51,043 nucleotides of DNA from an uncultured Alphaproteobacteria bacterium (GCA_937864925.1 CALMFH010000080.1:1-51043); one strand, 5' to 3'. Counted from the stretch's first letter, positions 8,118 to 15,787 are shown. Made by a program: numbers and translations. Notes: generated by a model from the letters alone, not told the origin.

Positions 8118-8287
8118 GCCGGGACCCGGTGACGCGAGGGGCACTCGCCCTCGTGATGCACGGGGTCCCGTTCGATGTGGCCTTCGCGCTCGATCCCGCC
8201 GAGATGCTCGCTTGGACCGTGATCATCGGCGAGGCGAACGGCGGTCGGTTCGATTGGGACGCGATGACGTGGCGGCACGACGATTGA
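8114..8287 (+). CDS. Small tail accessory protein (gpT-like position)
   Basis: A 57-aa protein in the -1 frame relative to the chaperone-like gene, overlapping its stop by 4 bp (ATGA at 8114). The sequence VTRGALALVMHGVPFDVAFA and a Trp-rich end (WDAMTWRHDD) resemble the short second chaperone ORF found before tape measure genes in many alphaproteobacterial phages. It may be made alone or as a frameshift extension of the upstream protein: the upstream gene ends GCG GGG GAA TGA, with a run of five Gs. Confidence 0.55.
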   Translation: MSRDPVTRGALALVMHGVPFDVAFALDPAEMLAWTVIIGEANGGRFDWDAMTWRHDD

Positions 8288-8315
8288 GCCGCCGGCCCGA
8301 TCTGGGGGAAATGCA

Positions 8316-10022
8316 ATGTCCGGCATCTACGACGTGCTCGTGAAGATTTCGATGGTGAACGGCGTCTCGCCCGTGATCGCCGTCATCGCGAGGGACCTCC
8401 TCGGCCTCCATGGGTCCGTCAACAGCCTCAGCCGGACCTTGAAGACGGCATTCGGCGCCACCGTGATCGGGACCGGCCTCGCGGCCCTCGGCTTCAAGGA
8501 GGTCATCCATCACGCCAAGGGCCTGAGCCATGAGCTGACGCAACTCCAGAAGCTCGGCATCGGTGATCTCCAACTCTCCGAGGCCCGAGCGTCGGCCCTC
8601 GAAACCACCAGGGCCGTCCGCGGCGTAACCGAGGTGGAAGCGCTCAAGACCTACGGAGCGACCTACTCGATCTTCGGGCACGAGGGCGCGCTCAAGCTCA
8701 TGAAGCCGCTCGCCGAGTTCGCCCAGGTCGTCGGCAACAACTCCGAGAGCTACGATCGAGCCGTCGAGAACGTCTACAAGATGGTGCGCGCCGGCGACCT
8801 CATGGGCAAGTTCGTCAACGAGGCGACGCACAAGGTCGACCCCGACAAGCTGCAGCACTTCCTCGACCTCGGCGCGAAGGTGGTCTCCTCCACCCACGGC
8901 TACGTCAACGAAAACACCTGGCTGGCGATGGCGCAGCAGGGCGGCCCGGCCCTGTCCGGGATGTCGGATCGCGGTCTCATCACCATGGCGCTCCTGTCGC
9001 AGGCGATGGGCGGCTATCGTGCCGGCACCGCCATGATGTCGGAGTTTCAGCAGCTCGTCGGCGGGCGCATGCCGCAGTACGCCGGCAAGCGGCTGCATGA
9101 ACTCGGGCTCGTCGGTGACTACACCGTCGGTCGCGGCGGGCACCTGATCTGGAACGAGGGCGCGCTCGATACCGAGTTCATCCGCCTGCTCAAGGACGAC
9201 CAACTCAAGGGCGTCGAGTTCCTCATGGGCCGGCTCAAGGAGCGTGGTTACGACACCACCGACAAGATGGTGCCGGTCCTCTTCGAGATCTTCGGTCGCC
9301 AGACGACGGTTCGGGCCATCCACGACATGGTGCGGAACTTCCCGCAGATGATGGGCGAGGTTCCGCGTATCGAAGCCGGTATGGGGGTGAAGGACGCGAA
9401 GAAGGCCGCGGACGAGAACGACATCGTCCAGGCCGAACGGAACTTTCACGCCGCTTGGACGAACATGATGGTCGCCATCGCAGGACCGCAGTCGAAGAAC
9501 GCCATAGCCGTCCTCGACAAGCTGGCGGAGTTCTTCCGGTGGATCGGCGAGAAGGTCCGCACGATCGATTTCTCGACGTTCAAAGGCATCATCGAGAGAC
9601 TCGTCGACACGGTTCGTGGAATATTCGGTCAAATCGCCGCGGGATGGGCCATGATCTCGGAAGGTCTTTCTCGGCTCTATAAGCTGGCTACGGATGCCGC
9701 CCAAGGGATTATCGACCTCGCCAATGCGATTGCAGAGCTACCCGGAAAGATCAAAGCGGCAATCCTCGGCATGTCGCAACTGCCGGGCGACTACAATAGC
9801 AGAGGCCCCCTCGGGCGACATGATGACGGAAGCCGTTACGGACCCGATGGAGCTCGAATCCCGCCCATCCCCGGCAAGCAATCGAACCTCACCATCCACA
9901 ACCACACCTATCTCGACGGCAGGCAGGTGGCGTATTCGGTCGAACGGCATCTCGTCGACCATCACCAGTACCCGACCAGGGCGCCGGGCGGCGACGGGTT
10001 CGCCATGCCGGCGTACGGGTGA
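8316..10022 (+). CDS. Phage tail tape measure protein
   Basis: A 568-aa protein. It begins with the typical TMP pattern: a short beta-like start (IYDVLVKISMVNGVSPVIAV), a helix with linker, then a hydrophobic GATVIGTGLAALGF segment. A long helical middle holds glycine-containing hydrophobic stretches (AWTNMMVAIAGP, IAAGWAMISEG). The C-terminus ends with a beta segment LTIHNHTYLDGRQVAYSVER common in tape measure proteins. It sets tail length. At about 0.15 nm per helical residue, 568 residues would specify roughly 85 nm. Ribosome site is weak (GGGGGAA). Confidence 0.8.
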   Translation: MSGIYDVLVKISMVNGVSPVIAVIARDLLGLHGSVNSLSRTLKTAFGATVIGTGLAALGFKEVIHHAKGLSHELTQLQKLGIGDLQLSEARASALETTRAVRGVTEVEALKTYGATYSIFGHEGALKLMKPLAEFAQVVGNNSESYDRAVENVYKMVRAGDLMGKFVNEATHKVDPDKLQHFLDLGAKVVSSTHGYVNENTWLAMAQQGGPALSGMSDRGLITMALLSQAMGGYRAGTAMMSEFQQLVGGRMPQYAGKRLHELGLVGDYTVGRGGHLIWNEGALDTEFIRLLKDDQLKGVEFLMGRLKERGYDTTDKMVPVLFEIFGRQTTVRAIHDMVRNFPQMMGEVPRIEAGMGVKDAKKAADENDIVQAERNFHAAWTNMMVAIAGPQSKNAIAVLDKLAEFFRWIGEKVRTIDFSTFKGIIERLVDTVRGIFGQIAAGWAMISEGLSRLYKLATDAAQGIIDLANAIAELPGKIKAAILGMSQLPGDYNSRGPLGRHDDGSRYGPDGARIPPIPGKQSNLTIHNHTYLDGRQVAYSVERHLVDHHQYPTRAPGGDGFAMPAYG

Positions 10023-10211
10023 TCGGATCTACGCCGACTGCCGGATTATCAGCACGCCGTGGCTCGCCACAACGAGGTGCCCCCACATCCGTCGAACGGC
10101 TACTATGTTTAGACAGGTGTTCGGTTCGCGCAACGTTTGCCGGTGTCCGCTTAGGTGCGGAAGAAGCCGGTAGAGGTAGCGGCGCGCGCGATTTCAATGC
10201 CCGCGTGCGCA
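10023..10211. other. Intergenic stretch after tape measure gene
   Basis: A 189-bp gap between the converging tape measure and XRE repressor genes. I see no gene, no clear hairpin with a T-run and no RNA motif here. Confidence 0.4.
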
Positions 10212-10454
10212 TCACGCCTTCCTCAGCCTCACGCCCGCGCCTTCGCCATTCTCCGGAACGAAGATGACGCCGGCCTCTTCGAGGGCGCGCTGAACCGCGG
10301 CGACGTTAGGGGCTGTCATATTGACGATGCCATCGATGAGTTCTGCTCGCCGTATCGTCGCGACTCCGACACCAGAGGCTTTGGCTAGGTCATCGGCCGT
10401 CCATCGGATTAATGCCCTGGCTGCTCGGATTTGAGACCCGGTGATATTCGGCAT
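10212..10454 (-). CDS. XRE-family helix-turn-helix transcriptional regulator
   Basis: An 80-aa regulator with a full HTH: ITGSQIRAARALIRWTADDL, then AKASGVGVATIRRAEL as turn and recognition helix, and a C-terminal segment AVQRALEEAGVIFVPENG typical of small XRE proteins in alphaproteobacteria. It is the only gene on the minus strand in the middle of the element and is divergent from 10541. It probably represses the element. The direct repeats over its start are likely operators. Confidence 0.85.
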   Translation of the reverse strand: MPNITGSQIRAARALIRWTADDLAKASGVGVATIRRAELIDGIVNMTAPNVAAVQRALEEAGVIFVPENGEGAGVRLRKA

Positions 10455-10513
10455 ATCAAACGATCTTCCATTGACATGATGCGCATCGAATGATAGCCCT
10501 CATATCACACGAT
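10452..10513. promoter_or_regulatory. Divergent promoter region with paired operator-like repeats
   Basis: Two 13-bp direct repeats, CATATCAAACGAT (10452-10464) and CATATCACACGAT (10501-10513), differ at one base and lie 49 bp apart. The first overlaps the ATG of the XRE gene, the second lies just upstream of the gene at 10541. Between them is a perfect TTGACA (10471-10476), a plus-strand -35 candidate, with weak -10 options GATAGC/TGATAG. The layout fits an autoregulated switch. Binding is inferred. Confidence 0.5.
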
Positions 10514-10540
10514 GGTTGAGAGATCAAAGGAGATCCCCAG

Positions 10541-10747
10541 ATGACCACCGTCCCGCTCGCCACTCTCTTCCGCTCCGCCGCCCTTCGCGAGGCCTTCGCC
10601 AAAGGCGCCGCGGACGCCATGGACGCCTTCCTCGTTCCGGTGGGCATCACCCCGCGGAAGCCGCTCTCGACCGCCGTGGAGGCCCGCAGGCCTCGCCCCG
10701 TGCTCGCCGGTGGCGCCGCCGCCGTCCGTAATCTCGAACTCGCGTGA
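10541..10747 (+). CDS. Small hypothetical protein
   Basis: A 68-aa protein with a strong ribosome site (AAAGGAGAT, 10526-10534) before the ATG. The first half (LATLFRSAALREAFAKGAAD) looks helical, the second is basic and Pro/Ala-rich. It is the first gene of the rightward unit controlled by the divergent promoter. No family recognised. Confidence 0.55.
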   Translation: MTTVPLATLFRSAALREAFAKGAADAMDAFLVPVGITPRKPLSTAVEARRPRPVLAGGAAAVRNLELA

Positions 10748-10756
10748 GGTGCTTCG

Positions 10757-11245
10757 ATGACGAACCGTGAGGACTTGCGATCCTATTCGCTTTCTCACCA
10801 CGGGCGCTCGATCACGATCGACGTCGACCGGCTGCGGTCATACTCGATCGGTGAACTTGCGGCGCTCTCCGATGCGATGTTTGCGGCGGGCGATGCCCTC
10901 GCCGGCTTCTATCACCACGCCGGGCTGAACTTACCGATCGACGATCCGCGCCTTGCGGCTATCGGCGTTACCGATTGGACGCCGGCCGGCAAGTTCTTCG
11001 ACGAGGTGGTCTCATGGACCGGATGCCTCCGCGATCTCGCCATCACGGCGCTCCGCGAGAAGGTGCCGCGCGATCAGTTGGAAGCGAAGACCAAGGGCTT
11101 CGCCGTCATGCGCTACCTCGGCTCGCTCGAGGACGATGAGGAGGAGGTGATCCACGTCGTCGCCGAGATGGCCCAGGCGATGCGAGATTTCGACGCCACC
11201 GAACGGCAGACACGGCAGACTTTGAACAGGGAGATCGCCAGATGA
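10757..11245 (+). CDS. Hypothetical protein
   Basis: A 162-aa soluble protein, second gene of the rightward accessory unit. It starts 9 bp after the previous stop, with GAGGTG as ribosome site. Helical segments include GELAALSDAMFAAGDALAGF and a Glu-rich C-terminal part (DDEEEVIHVVAEMAQAM). No motif recognised. Its stop overlaps the next ATG by 4 bp. Confidence 0.6.
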   Translation: MTNREDLRSYSLSHHGRSITIDVDRLRSYSIGELAALSDAMFAAGDALAGFYHHAGLNLPIDDPRLAAIGVTDWTPAGKFFDEVVSWTGCLRDLAITALREKVPRDQLEAKTKGFAVMRYLGSLEDDEEEVIHVVAEMAQAMRDFDATERQTRQTLNREIAR

Positions 11246-11559
11246 CCCACGCCAACACCGCTACCGGCGGGCCGCCGGAAATCCGGGATTTCGAACTCGG
11301 CAGGCTCTTCAAGGCCGCGTCCGGGATGGAAGACCCGATCGCCACGTTGCGGGATCTTCTGCGGGCGATCTTCGCCGTCGTGAACGGCGATGGTGCCATG
11401 CCCGACGAGCGCGACGTTCTTGCCGTGATGTGCCTGACTCGGCTCTGCGAGCGCACCATCAACGAAATCGAGGGCGCGCGCGGCGAACTCTTCGAAGGGC
11501 TGCACCCCTACGCCTATGGCCCTGAGGTCCCGGAAGAGAACGCCGGGGGTACCCCGTAG
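11242..11559 (+). CDS. Hypothetical protein
   Basis: A 105-aa protein joined to the preceding gene by a 4-bp overlap. It is mostly helical (PIATLRDLLRAIFAVVNGDG; LCERTINEIEGARGELFEGL) with a Pro-rich end. No family recognised. Length, overlap and codon use support a real gene in the accessory unit of the element. Confidence 0.55.
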   Translation: MTHANTATGGPPEIRDFELGRLFKAASGMEDPIATLRDLLRAIFAVVNGDGAMPDERDVLAVMCLTRLCERTINEIEGARGELFEGLHPYAYGPEVPEENAGGTP

Positions 11560-11635
11560 ACCCTTGGCGTCCATCAATTCCGCTGTATATTCGAACCATT
11601 CATATCAGCGTGGTTGATGCGAAAGGCGGTGTCCG

Positions 11636-12136
11636 ATGGCAGAGAACGCGCGTTCCGCTCACGAAGTCTGCGCCGACCTCGGGATCGAGATCATTCGGCC
11701 CGGCCGGCGCACCGCGGCCGACGTCCTGCAGACTTGCGCCGAGCGAAGAATCGAAAAGATGCTCATCGAGCACGGCGAAGGGCACGTCATCTTCACGCTG
11801 CGGACCATCGCCGAGACGGAAGGAAACTCCGGTGAGCTGGTCGCCTTCACGATCGAGGCCGTCTCGCGGCTCGTGCGAGATCATCCTCGTTGGACAGACC
11901 TCGGGACCAAATGGCTCGAAGCATTCGACAAGATCGACCTTCCGGCGATCCGCAACCTGTGCCGACAGAACCGCGCGATCGTGCCCATGGCAGACGGGAT
12001 AACCACGCTCGTGTTCGATCGACTCCTCGACCTCCTCGGCGATCCCTCACCCCCAGGGAAGTGCAAGGGACGGGGGAAGCCCCGCGGGCGTCGGAAGATA
12101 CCGGCGACGGTGGAAGCTGCCTCTATGGCCCTCTGA
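11636..12136 (+). CDS. Hypothetical protein
   Basis: A 166-aa protein following a 76-bp gap, where a separate weak promoter could lie. It has an alpha/beta-looking N-terminal half (VLQTCAERRIEKMLIEHGEGHVIFTLRTIAET), a helical middle and a basic tail (KCKGRGKPRGRRKIP) that may touch nucleic acid. Its 3' end overlaps the converging KilA-N gene by 14 bp. No family recognised. Confidence 0.6.
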   Translation: MAENARSAHEVCADLGIEIIRPGRRTAADVLQTCAERRIEKMLIEHGEGHVIFTLRTIAETEGNSGELVAFTIEAVSRLVRDHPRWTDLGTKWLEAFDKIDLPAIRNLCRQNRAIVPMADGITTLVFDRLLDLLGDPSPPGKCKGRGKPRGRRKIPATVEAASMAL

Positions 12137-12632
12137 GATCCACAACGAGGCCGGTGGCTTCGGGTGGCGCGGCGGCCGGGAGGCTTGGCGGCCTCCCGGC
12201 CAACCTCTCGGTCACGCCGAGATGTGGCCGACGCGCTTTTTGGGGAAGGGGATTCGTCGACCCAATTGGAAGCGCCATCCTCGCGGCACGGCCGGGGAAG
12301 GGCAACCCCTGGAACTCGGGCGAGCGGTACTTCGCGTAGGCAAGGGCGATCTGCCAGTGGGCGAAGGTTACGCCGCCGATGCCGCGGCCGCCACGTTTTG
12401 CTTGGACCCCAGAATTTCCGGGTTCCATGAGATCGAGAGCGTCAACGAAGCGACGAGCATCCGCGGAACCAAGCCAGTTGGATGGCTGGCGGGCCGGATC
12501 TGAGCCGTGGGACTTCCACATGTCGGTGAGCGAGAGCATGTCGCCGCGGTCGTGGATCGCAGCGCCTGAGGTGGGAGTTTCCACGACGCCAACGTTACCC
12601 GTGGCGTTACCCCGGAGACAGAATCCAGCCAC
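12123..12632 (-). CDS. KilA-N domain protein
   Basis: A protein of up to 169 aa (GTG start at 12632; the true start may be further in). It contains the KilA-N signature: LSLTDMWKSHGSD, then PSNWLGSADARRFVDAL, and FAHWQIALAYAKYRSPEF. KilA-N proteins are phage-encoded DNA-binding regulators. The C-terminus after the domain is short and basic, without the second domain often found, so it may be a minimal form or a 3' truncation. It is the last gene before attR and reads back into the element. Confidence 0.75.
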   Translation of the reverse strand: MAGFCLRGNATGNVGVVETPTSGAAIHDRGDMLSLTDMWKSHGSDPARQPSNWLGSADARRFVDALDLMEPGNSGVQAKRGGRGIGGVTFAHWQIALAYAKYRSPEFQGLPFPGRAARMALPIGSTNPLPQKARRPHLGVTERLAGRPPSLPAAAPPEATGLVVDLRGP

Positions 12633-12677
12633 CGCAGCAAAGTCAAGGCGAGGATGACATTGATTTAAAACGATAAT

Positions 12678-12723
12678 TTGGCGACCCCGGCACGATTCGA
12701 ACGTGCGACCAACAGCTTAGAAG
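12678..12723. repeat. attR: 46-bp direct repeat
   Basis: Exact copy of 10-55. Here it forms the 3' 45 nt of the functional tRNA-Arg gene, so the element rebuilt the tRNA on insertion. The identity block starts at the first base of the anticodon loop, which marks the region where strand exchange must have occurred. Confidence 0.93.
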
Positions 12724-12754
12724 GCTGTCGCTCTATCCCCTGAGCTACGGGGCC
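12679..12754 (-). tRNA. tRNA-Arg (anticodon TCT)
   Basis: A 76-nt cloverleaf on the minus strand. The acceptor stem GGCCCCG pairs with CGGGGTC (one G-U), discriminator G and encoded CCA. The anticodon stem is ACAGC/GCTGT with loop CTTCTAA, giving anticodon TCT. The T-stem GCACG/CGTGC has loop TTCGAAT. All arms are intact although its 3' half is supplied by the integrated element. Confidence 0.97.
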
Positions 12755-12884
12755 GCGAGCGCGGACGGGTGGCCGCGCGGCCGCCGCGGTGAGGCGGCGG
12801 AACTCGCTGGCGCCGCCGACGCGGCGACAGTCCCGGCAAGGCCGACCCACCCGGCCCCGCACCGACCACGGGCGACGACCGACC

Positions 12885-13190
12885 TCAGTGGGTCCAGGTG
12901 CCGACGCGGCCGTATTTGAAATTGTCGGAGTAGGACGTCGTCTTCGCCGTCTTCTCCTTCGGCTCGACCACCCGGTAGGCGATCCCCTTGCGCTCGGCGT
13001 AGGCGATCGCCTCTTCCTTGGTGGCGAACCACAGCCGGATCTGGGCGGCCGCATCGGAGGTCGACGTCCACCCCATCAGCGGGTCGACTGTCTTCGGCGC
13101 CGTCGGCTCGTAGTCGAGCAGCCACCGCTGCGACTTGCCCTGACCCGACTGCATGACGTTCTTGGCCGGTCGAGAGATGCGCGCCACCAT
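12885..13190 (-). CDS. NADH dehydrogenase accessory subunit, NDUFS4-like
   Basis: A 101-aa protein of the ETC complex I NDUFS4/18-kDa family. Recognisable features are the N-terminal ARISRPAKNVMQSG, the middle DPLMGWTSTSD and RLWFATKEEAIAYAERKGI, and the C-terminal YSDNFKYGRVGTWTH, which is highly conserved from alphaproteobacteria to mitochondria. It is an accessory subunit of respiratory complex I on the cytoplasmic side. It stands alone here, between two tRNA genes, as is usual in this group. Full length. Confidence 0.92.
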   Translation of the reverse strand: MVARISRPAKNVMQSGQGKSQRWLLDYEPTAPKTVDPLMGWTSTSDAAAQIRLWFATKEEAIAYAERKGIAYRVVEPKEKTAKTTSYSDNFKYGRVGTWTH

Positions 13191-13300
13191 GTCGTCCGTC
13201 GTCCTCGTCTGTCGACGGGGCTCGCGCCCCGTCCGGTGTCTGTCGACGGGCCCGATGCCCGCCCGCTCGTTCGTCCCCCGCGCGAGACCCGCAGGCGGTT

Positions 13301-13377
13301 TGGTCGGGGTAGTCAGATTCGAACTGACGACCTGAAGTACCCAAAACTTCCGCGCTACCAGGCTGCGCTATACCCCG
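13301..13377 (-). tRNA. tRNA-Pro (anticodon TGG)
   Basis: A 77-nt cloverleaf on the minus strand. The acceptor stem CGGGGTA/TACCCCG is perfect, with discriminator A and encoded CCA. The D-arm contains AGCGCAGCCTGGTAGCGC. The anticodon stem GAAGT/ACTTC has loop TTTGGGT, anticodon TGG. The T-loop is TTCGAAT. All positions fit tRNA-Pro(TGG). Confidence 0.97.
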
Positions 13378-13535
13378 CCGTCGATCCGACCGTCGCCCAC
13401 CGCCGCACGCTGACGCGCCGCTTCCGCGGACGATCCGCCGGAGCGGATCTTATGCGACCCGGAATACACGTCTCGACCGTCACCGGCAAGCGCGGCGCCG
13501 TCATCGGTTCGACGCACCACCCGGCGATCGAACCC

Positions 13536-14066
13536 TCACTCCGCTCGCCGCATCGACGGGTGGACGATGCGGTCGCCGGGTACGATGGCGAGCCGCTTCG
13601 ACGTGCCCGCCACCACCTCGAAGACGAAGCGCACCGGGCCGCCGGACGGCACCGTCGCCTCCGACAGCGGCGTGGTGTTCTCGGCGATCGACAGGATGGT
13701 GCCGTCCGCCTTCACGAAGATCATGTCGAGCGACAGATAGGTGTTCTTCATCCAGAACCACACCGGCTGCTCGCGCTTGAAATCGAAGAGCATGCCGTGA
13801 TCCGGCGCCATCTGGGTGCGGAACATCAGGCCGTCGGCGCGCTTGGCGTCGGTATCGGCGATCTCGACGGTGAAGGTGTGGGTCGCCCTGGCGGTGCGGA
13901 TCTCCAGTCGGTTCGCCGCGACCGGGGTCTCGGCGCGGCCGGGAAGCGGCGCGACCACCGCCGCCGCCGCGAAGACCGTCGCCATGGCGAGCACGGTGGC
14001 GACCAGCGCCGCATGTCGGGTGCGCCACACACCGCCCCGCCCCCCCCGTCGCACGACCTCGATCAC
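13536..14066 (-). CDS. DUF192 family secreted protein
   Basis: A 176-aa protein starting at a GTG preceded by GAGGGGG. The N-terminus has a signal peptide: VRRGGRGG, then ALVATVLAMATVFAAAAVVA and a likely cleavage after GRA. The mature part is the DUF192 beta-rich domain: FTVEIADTDAKRADGLMFRT, HGMLFDF, PVWFWMKNTYLSLDMIFV and a C-terminal VVAGTSKRLAIVPGD. Periplasmic, function not established. A longer frame upstream to 14153 has no ribosome site and would bury the signal peptide. Confidence 0.88.
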   Translation of the reverse strand: MIEVVRRGGRGGVWRTRHAALVATVLAMATVFAAAAVVAPLPGRAETPVAANRLEIRTARATHTFTVEIADTDAKRADGLMFRTQMAPDHGMLFDFKREQPVWFWMKNTYLSLDMIFVKADGTILSIAENTTPLSEATVPSGGPVRFVFEVVAGTSKRLAIVPGDRIVHPSMRRAE

Positions 14067-14202
14067 ATCCCCCTCCCCTCGTCCTCGGCACCGCCGCCGG
14101 TCGGCACGGATCCCCGTCCCATCGACCACGACGACATGGCGAGAACACGGCATCTCGACATCACGCGCCGGTTCCGCGATCGGCGCGCCCGACGACGTCG
14201 GC

Positions 14203-14781
14203 TCAGTGGGAGGCGGGTACGTGGTGCGTGCCGTCCGGACGGATCTCAGCCGCCATCAGGCCCTTCGGCCCGTCGCCGTAGCGGACCCATACCACCTGGC
14301 CGGGACGCAACTCGGCGAGGCCGTAGCGGCGCAGCGTCTCCATGTGGACGAAGATGTCCTCCGTCCCCTCGCCCCGGGTGACGAAGCCGAAGCCTTTGAC
14401 CCGGTTGAACCACTTCACCGTCGCCCGCTCCAGCCCGCTGGTCGGCGTGATCTGGACATGGGTGCGCGACGGCGGCAGTTGCGAGGGATGGATCGCCGTC
14501 GTTTCGTCCATGTGGAGGATGCGCAACGCCTGCAGGCCGCGCGGTCGATCGAGCACCTCGACGACGACGCGGGCGCCCTCGTAGGCGGTCTGATAGCCGT
14601 CGCGACGCAGGCAGGTGACATGGAGCAGAACGTCGGGCAGACCGTTCTCCGGCAGGATGAAGCCGTAGCCCTTGGCGACGTCGAACCACTTGATCGTCCC
14701 GACCACCTCGAGCACATCGACCGCACTCTCTTCGCGGATGTCCGTCGCGACCCGGGCGTCGGTTTCGAACTTGCCCCCCAT
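14203..14781 (-). CDS. Double cold-shock domain protein
   Basis: A 192-aa protein with two cold-shock domains. The first (about residues 25-95) has [15 protein letters not shown] and DVLLHV. The second (about 118-188) has [15 protein letters not shown] and DIFVHMETL. These are the RNP1/RNP2 nucleic-acid binding motifs. A Pro-rich linker separates them. Two-domain cold-shock proteins are common in Hyphomicrobiales and act as RNA chaperones. The ATG at 14781 was chosen over 14889 because the upstream extension is low-complexity Arg-rich sequence and the domains begin shortly after. Confidence 0.92.
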   Translation of the reverse strand: MGGKFETDARVATDIREESAVDVLEVVGTIKWFDVAKGYGFILPENGLPDVLLHVTCLRRDGYQTAYEGARVVVEVLDRPRGLQALRILHMDETTAIHPSQLPPSRTHVQITPTSGLERATVKWFNRVKGFGFVTRGEGTEDIFVHMETLRRYGLAELRPGQVVWVRYGDGPKGLMAAEIRPDGTHHVPASH

Positions 14782-15004
14782 ACCGGTTGCCCCCCGTCGT
14801 CCCACGCGCCCTCGACCCGCCCCCACCGATGCTCGCCGAGATGCTGCGGACGACCGATGCCGAACACCGGGACGCATCCGCCGCCACACGAGGAGAGCTC
14901 GAATCGGGACGTCGATTCCACCTGACGGAAAGATAGCATCGGCCCTTCGCGCGCAAACGGGGTTTTCCGCCGATCACCGCGATTATCCCCGGCGCCGGAG
15001 TTGA

Positions 15005-15760
15005 TCACAGGGCGGAGAACACCTTGCCGATCGGACCACGCAGCACGTGGTCGGCGATGGCGTCGAGCGGCGTCGGATCGGCGTTGACGATGACCAGATT
15101 GGAGCCCGAATACTTCGCCGCCATCGGCAGGCTCGCCGCCGGCTGCACCTGCAGGGAGGAGCCGACCGCGACGAAGAGATCGGAGCGTTGGATGGCGTGC
15201 TCGGCCCGCATCATGGCACGCACCGGCATCGCCTGACCGAAGGAGATCACCGCCGCCTTCACCAACCCGCCGCAGGTGCGGCACAGCGGTGCCCGACCGG
15301 TGCGGCCGATCTCGGCCTCGACCTCGGCGAGGTCGTGGTGTTCGTCGCATTCGAGGCAGGCGGCACGGGTGGCGTTGCCGTGAATCTCGATCAGGTATTC
15401 GGAGGGCACTCCGGCGCGCTGGTGCAGGCCGTCGATGTTCTGGGTGATGACCGCCGTCACCTTGCCGCCGGCGACGAGCTTGGCGATGGCGCGATGGGCG
15501 ATGTTGGGTTCGGCGGCGGCGACCTCGCGATTGAAGTGGAAGCGGCGGCGCCAATCCTCCAGCCGCGCGTCCTCCGACGCCACGAAGTCGTCGTAGTAGA
15601 TCGGCTCCATCTTCTTCCACACCGCGCTCGGCCCGCGGAAGTCGGGGATGCCCGATTCGGTGGAGATGCCCGCCCCGGTGAAGATCACCACGCGATGCGC
15701 CGCGCCGATCAGATCGGCGAGCAGGAGACTTCCCTCGGTCGTGTCGCGGACGATATTCAT
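15005..15760 (-). CDS. Sir2-family NAD-dependent protein deacylase
   Basis: A 251-aa sirtuin. It removes acyl groups from lysine side chains using NAD+. It shows the NAD-binding GAGIS (residues 29-33), PDFRGP (39-44), [12 protein letters not shown] (106-117) with catalytic H127 in IEIHGN, and the zinc-binding cysteines C135, C138, C160 and C163. A conserved GSSLQVQPA lies near the C-terminus. Full-length bacterial sirtuin. The bacterial deacylase is often called cobB, but that name would clash with cobyrinate amidase, so no symbol is given. Divergent from the glyoxalase gene. Confidence 0.95.
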   Translation of the reverse strand: MNIVRDTTEGSLLLADLIGAAHRVVIFTGAGISTESGIPDFRGPSAVWKKMEPIYYDDFVASEDARLEDWRRRFHFNREVAAAEPNIAHRAIAKLVAGGKVTAVITQNIDGLHQRAGVPSEYLIEIHGNATRAACLECDEHHDLAEVEAEIGRTGRAPLCRTCGGLVKAAVISFGQAMPVRAMMRAEHAIQRSDLFVAVGSSLQVQPAASLPMAAKYSGSNLVIVNADPTPLDAIADHVLRGPIGKVFSAL

Positions 15761-15787
15761 GGGGCGATCATAGCGGCTCGGAGGAAC

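Larger units (their letters stand above)
10..12723. mobile_element. Integrated phage-like element / putative phage satellite in tRNA-Arg
   Basis: The element is bounded by two identical 46-bp direct repeats (10-55 and 12678-12723), the right one being part of an intact tRNA-Arg gene. One unit is 12,668 bp. Inside are an integrase next to the left end, an AlpA-like protein, a nuclease, a RepA-like ATPase, both terminase subunits, tail assembly chaperone-like proteins, a tape measure protein, an XRE repressor and a KilA-N protein. No portal, capsid, head protease, tail tube, baseplate or lysis gene is seen. The size and gene content fit a phage satellite or a strongly reduced siphophage-like prophage. 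All structural genes are intact and tightly overlapping, which argues against simple decay. The satellite reading is inference. Confidence 0.88.

Noticed and set aside
10-12723. Complete, self-sufficient prophage
   Set aside because: No portal, capsid, tail tube, baseplate or lysis genes could be found on either strand.
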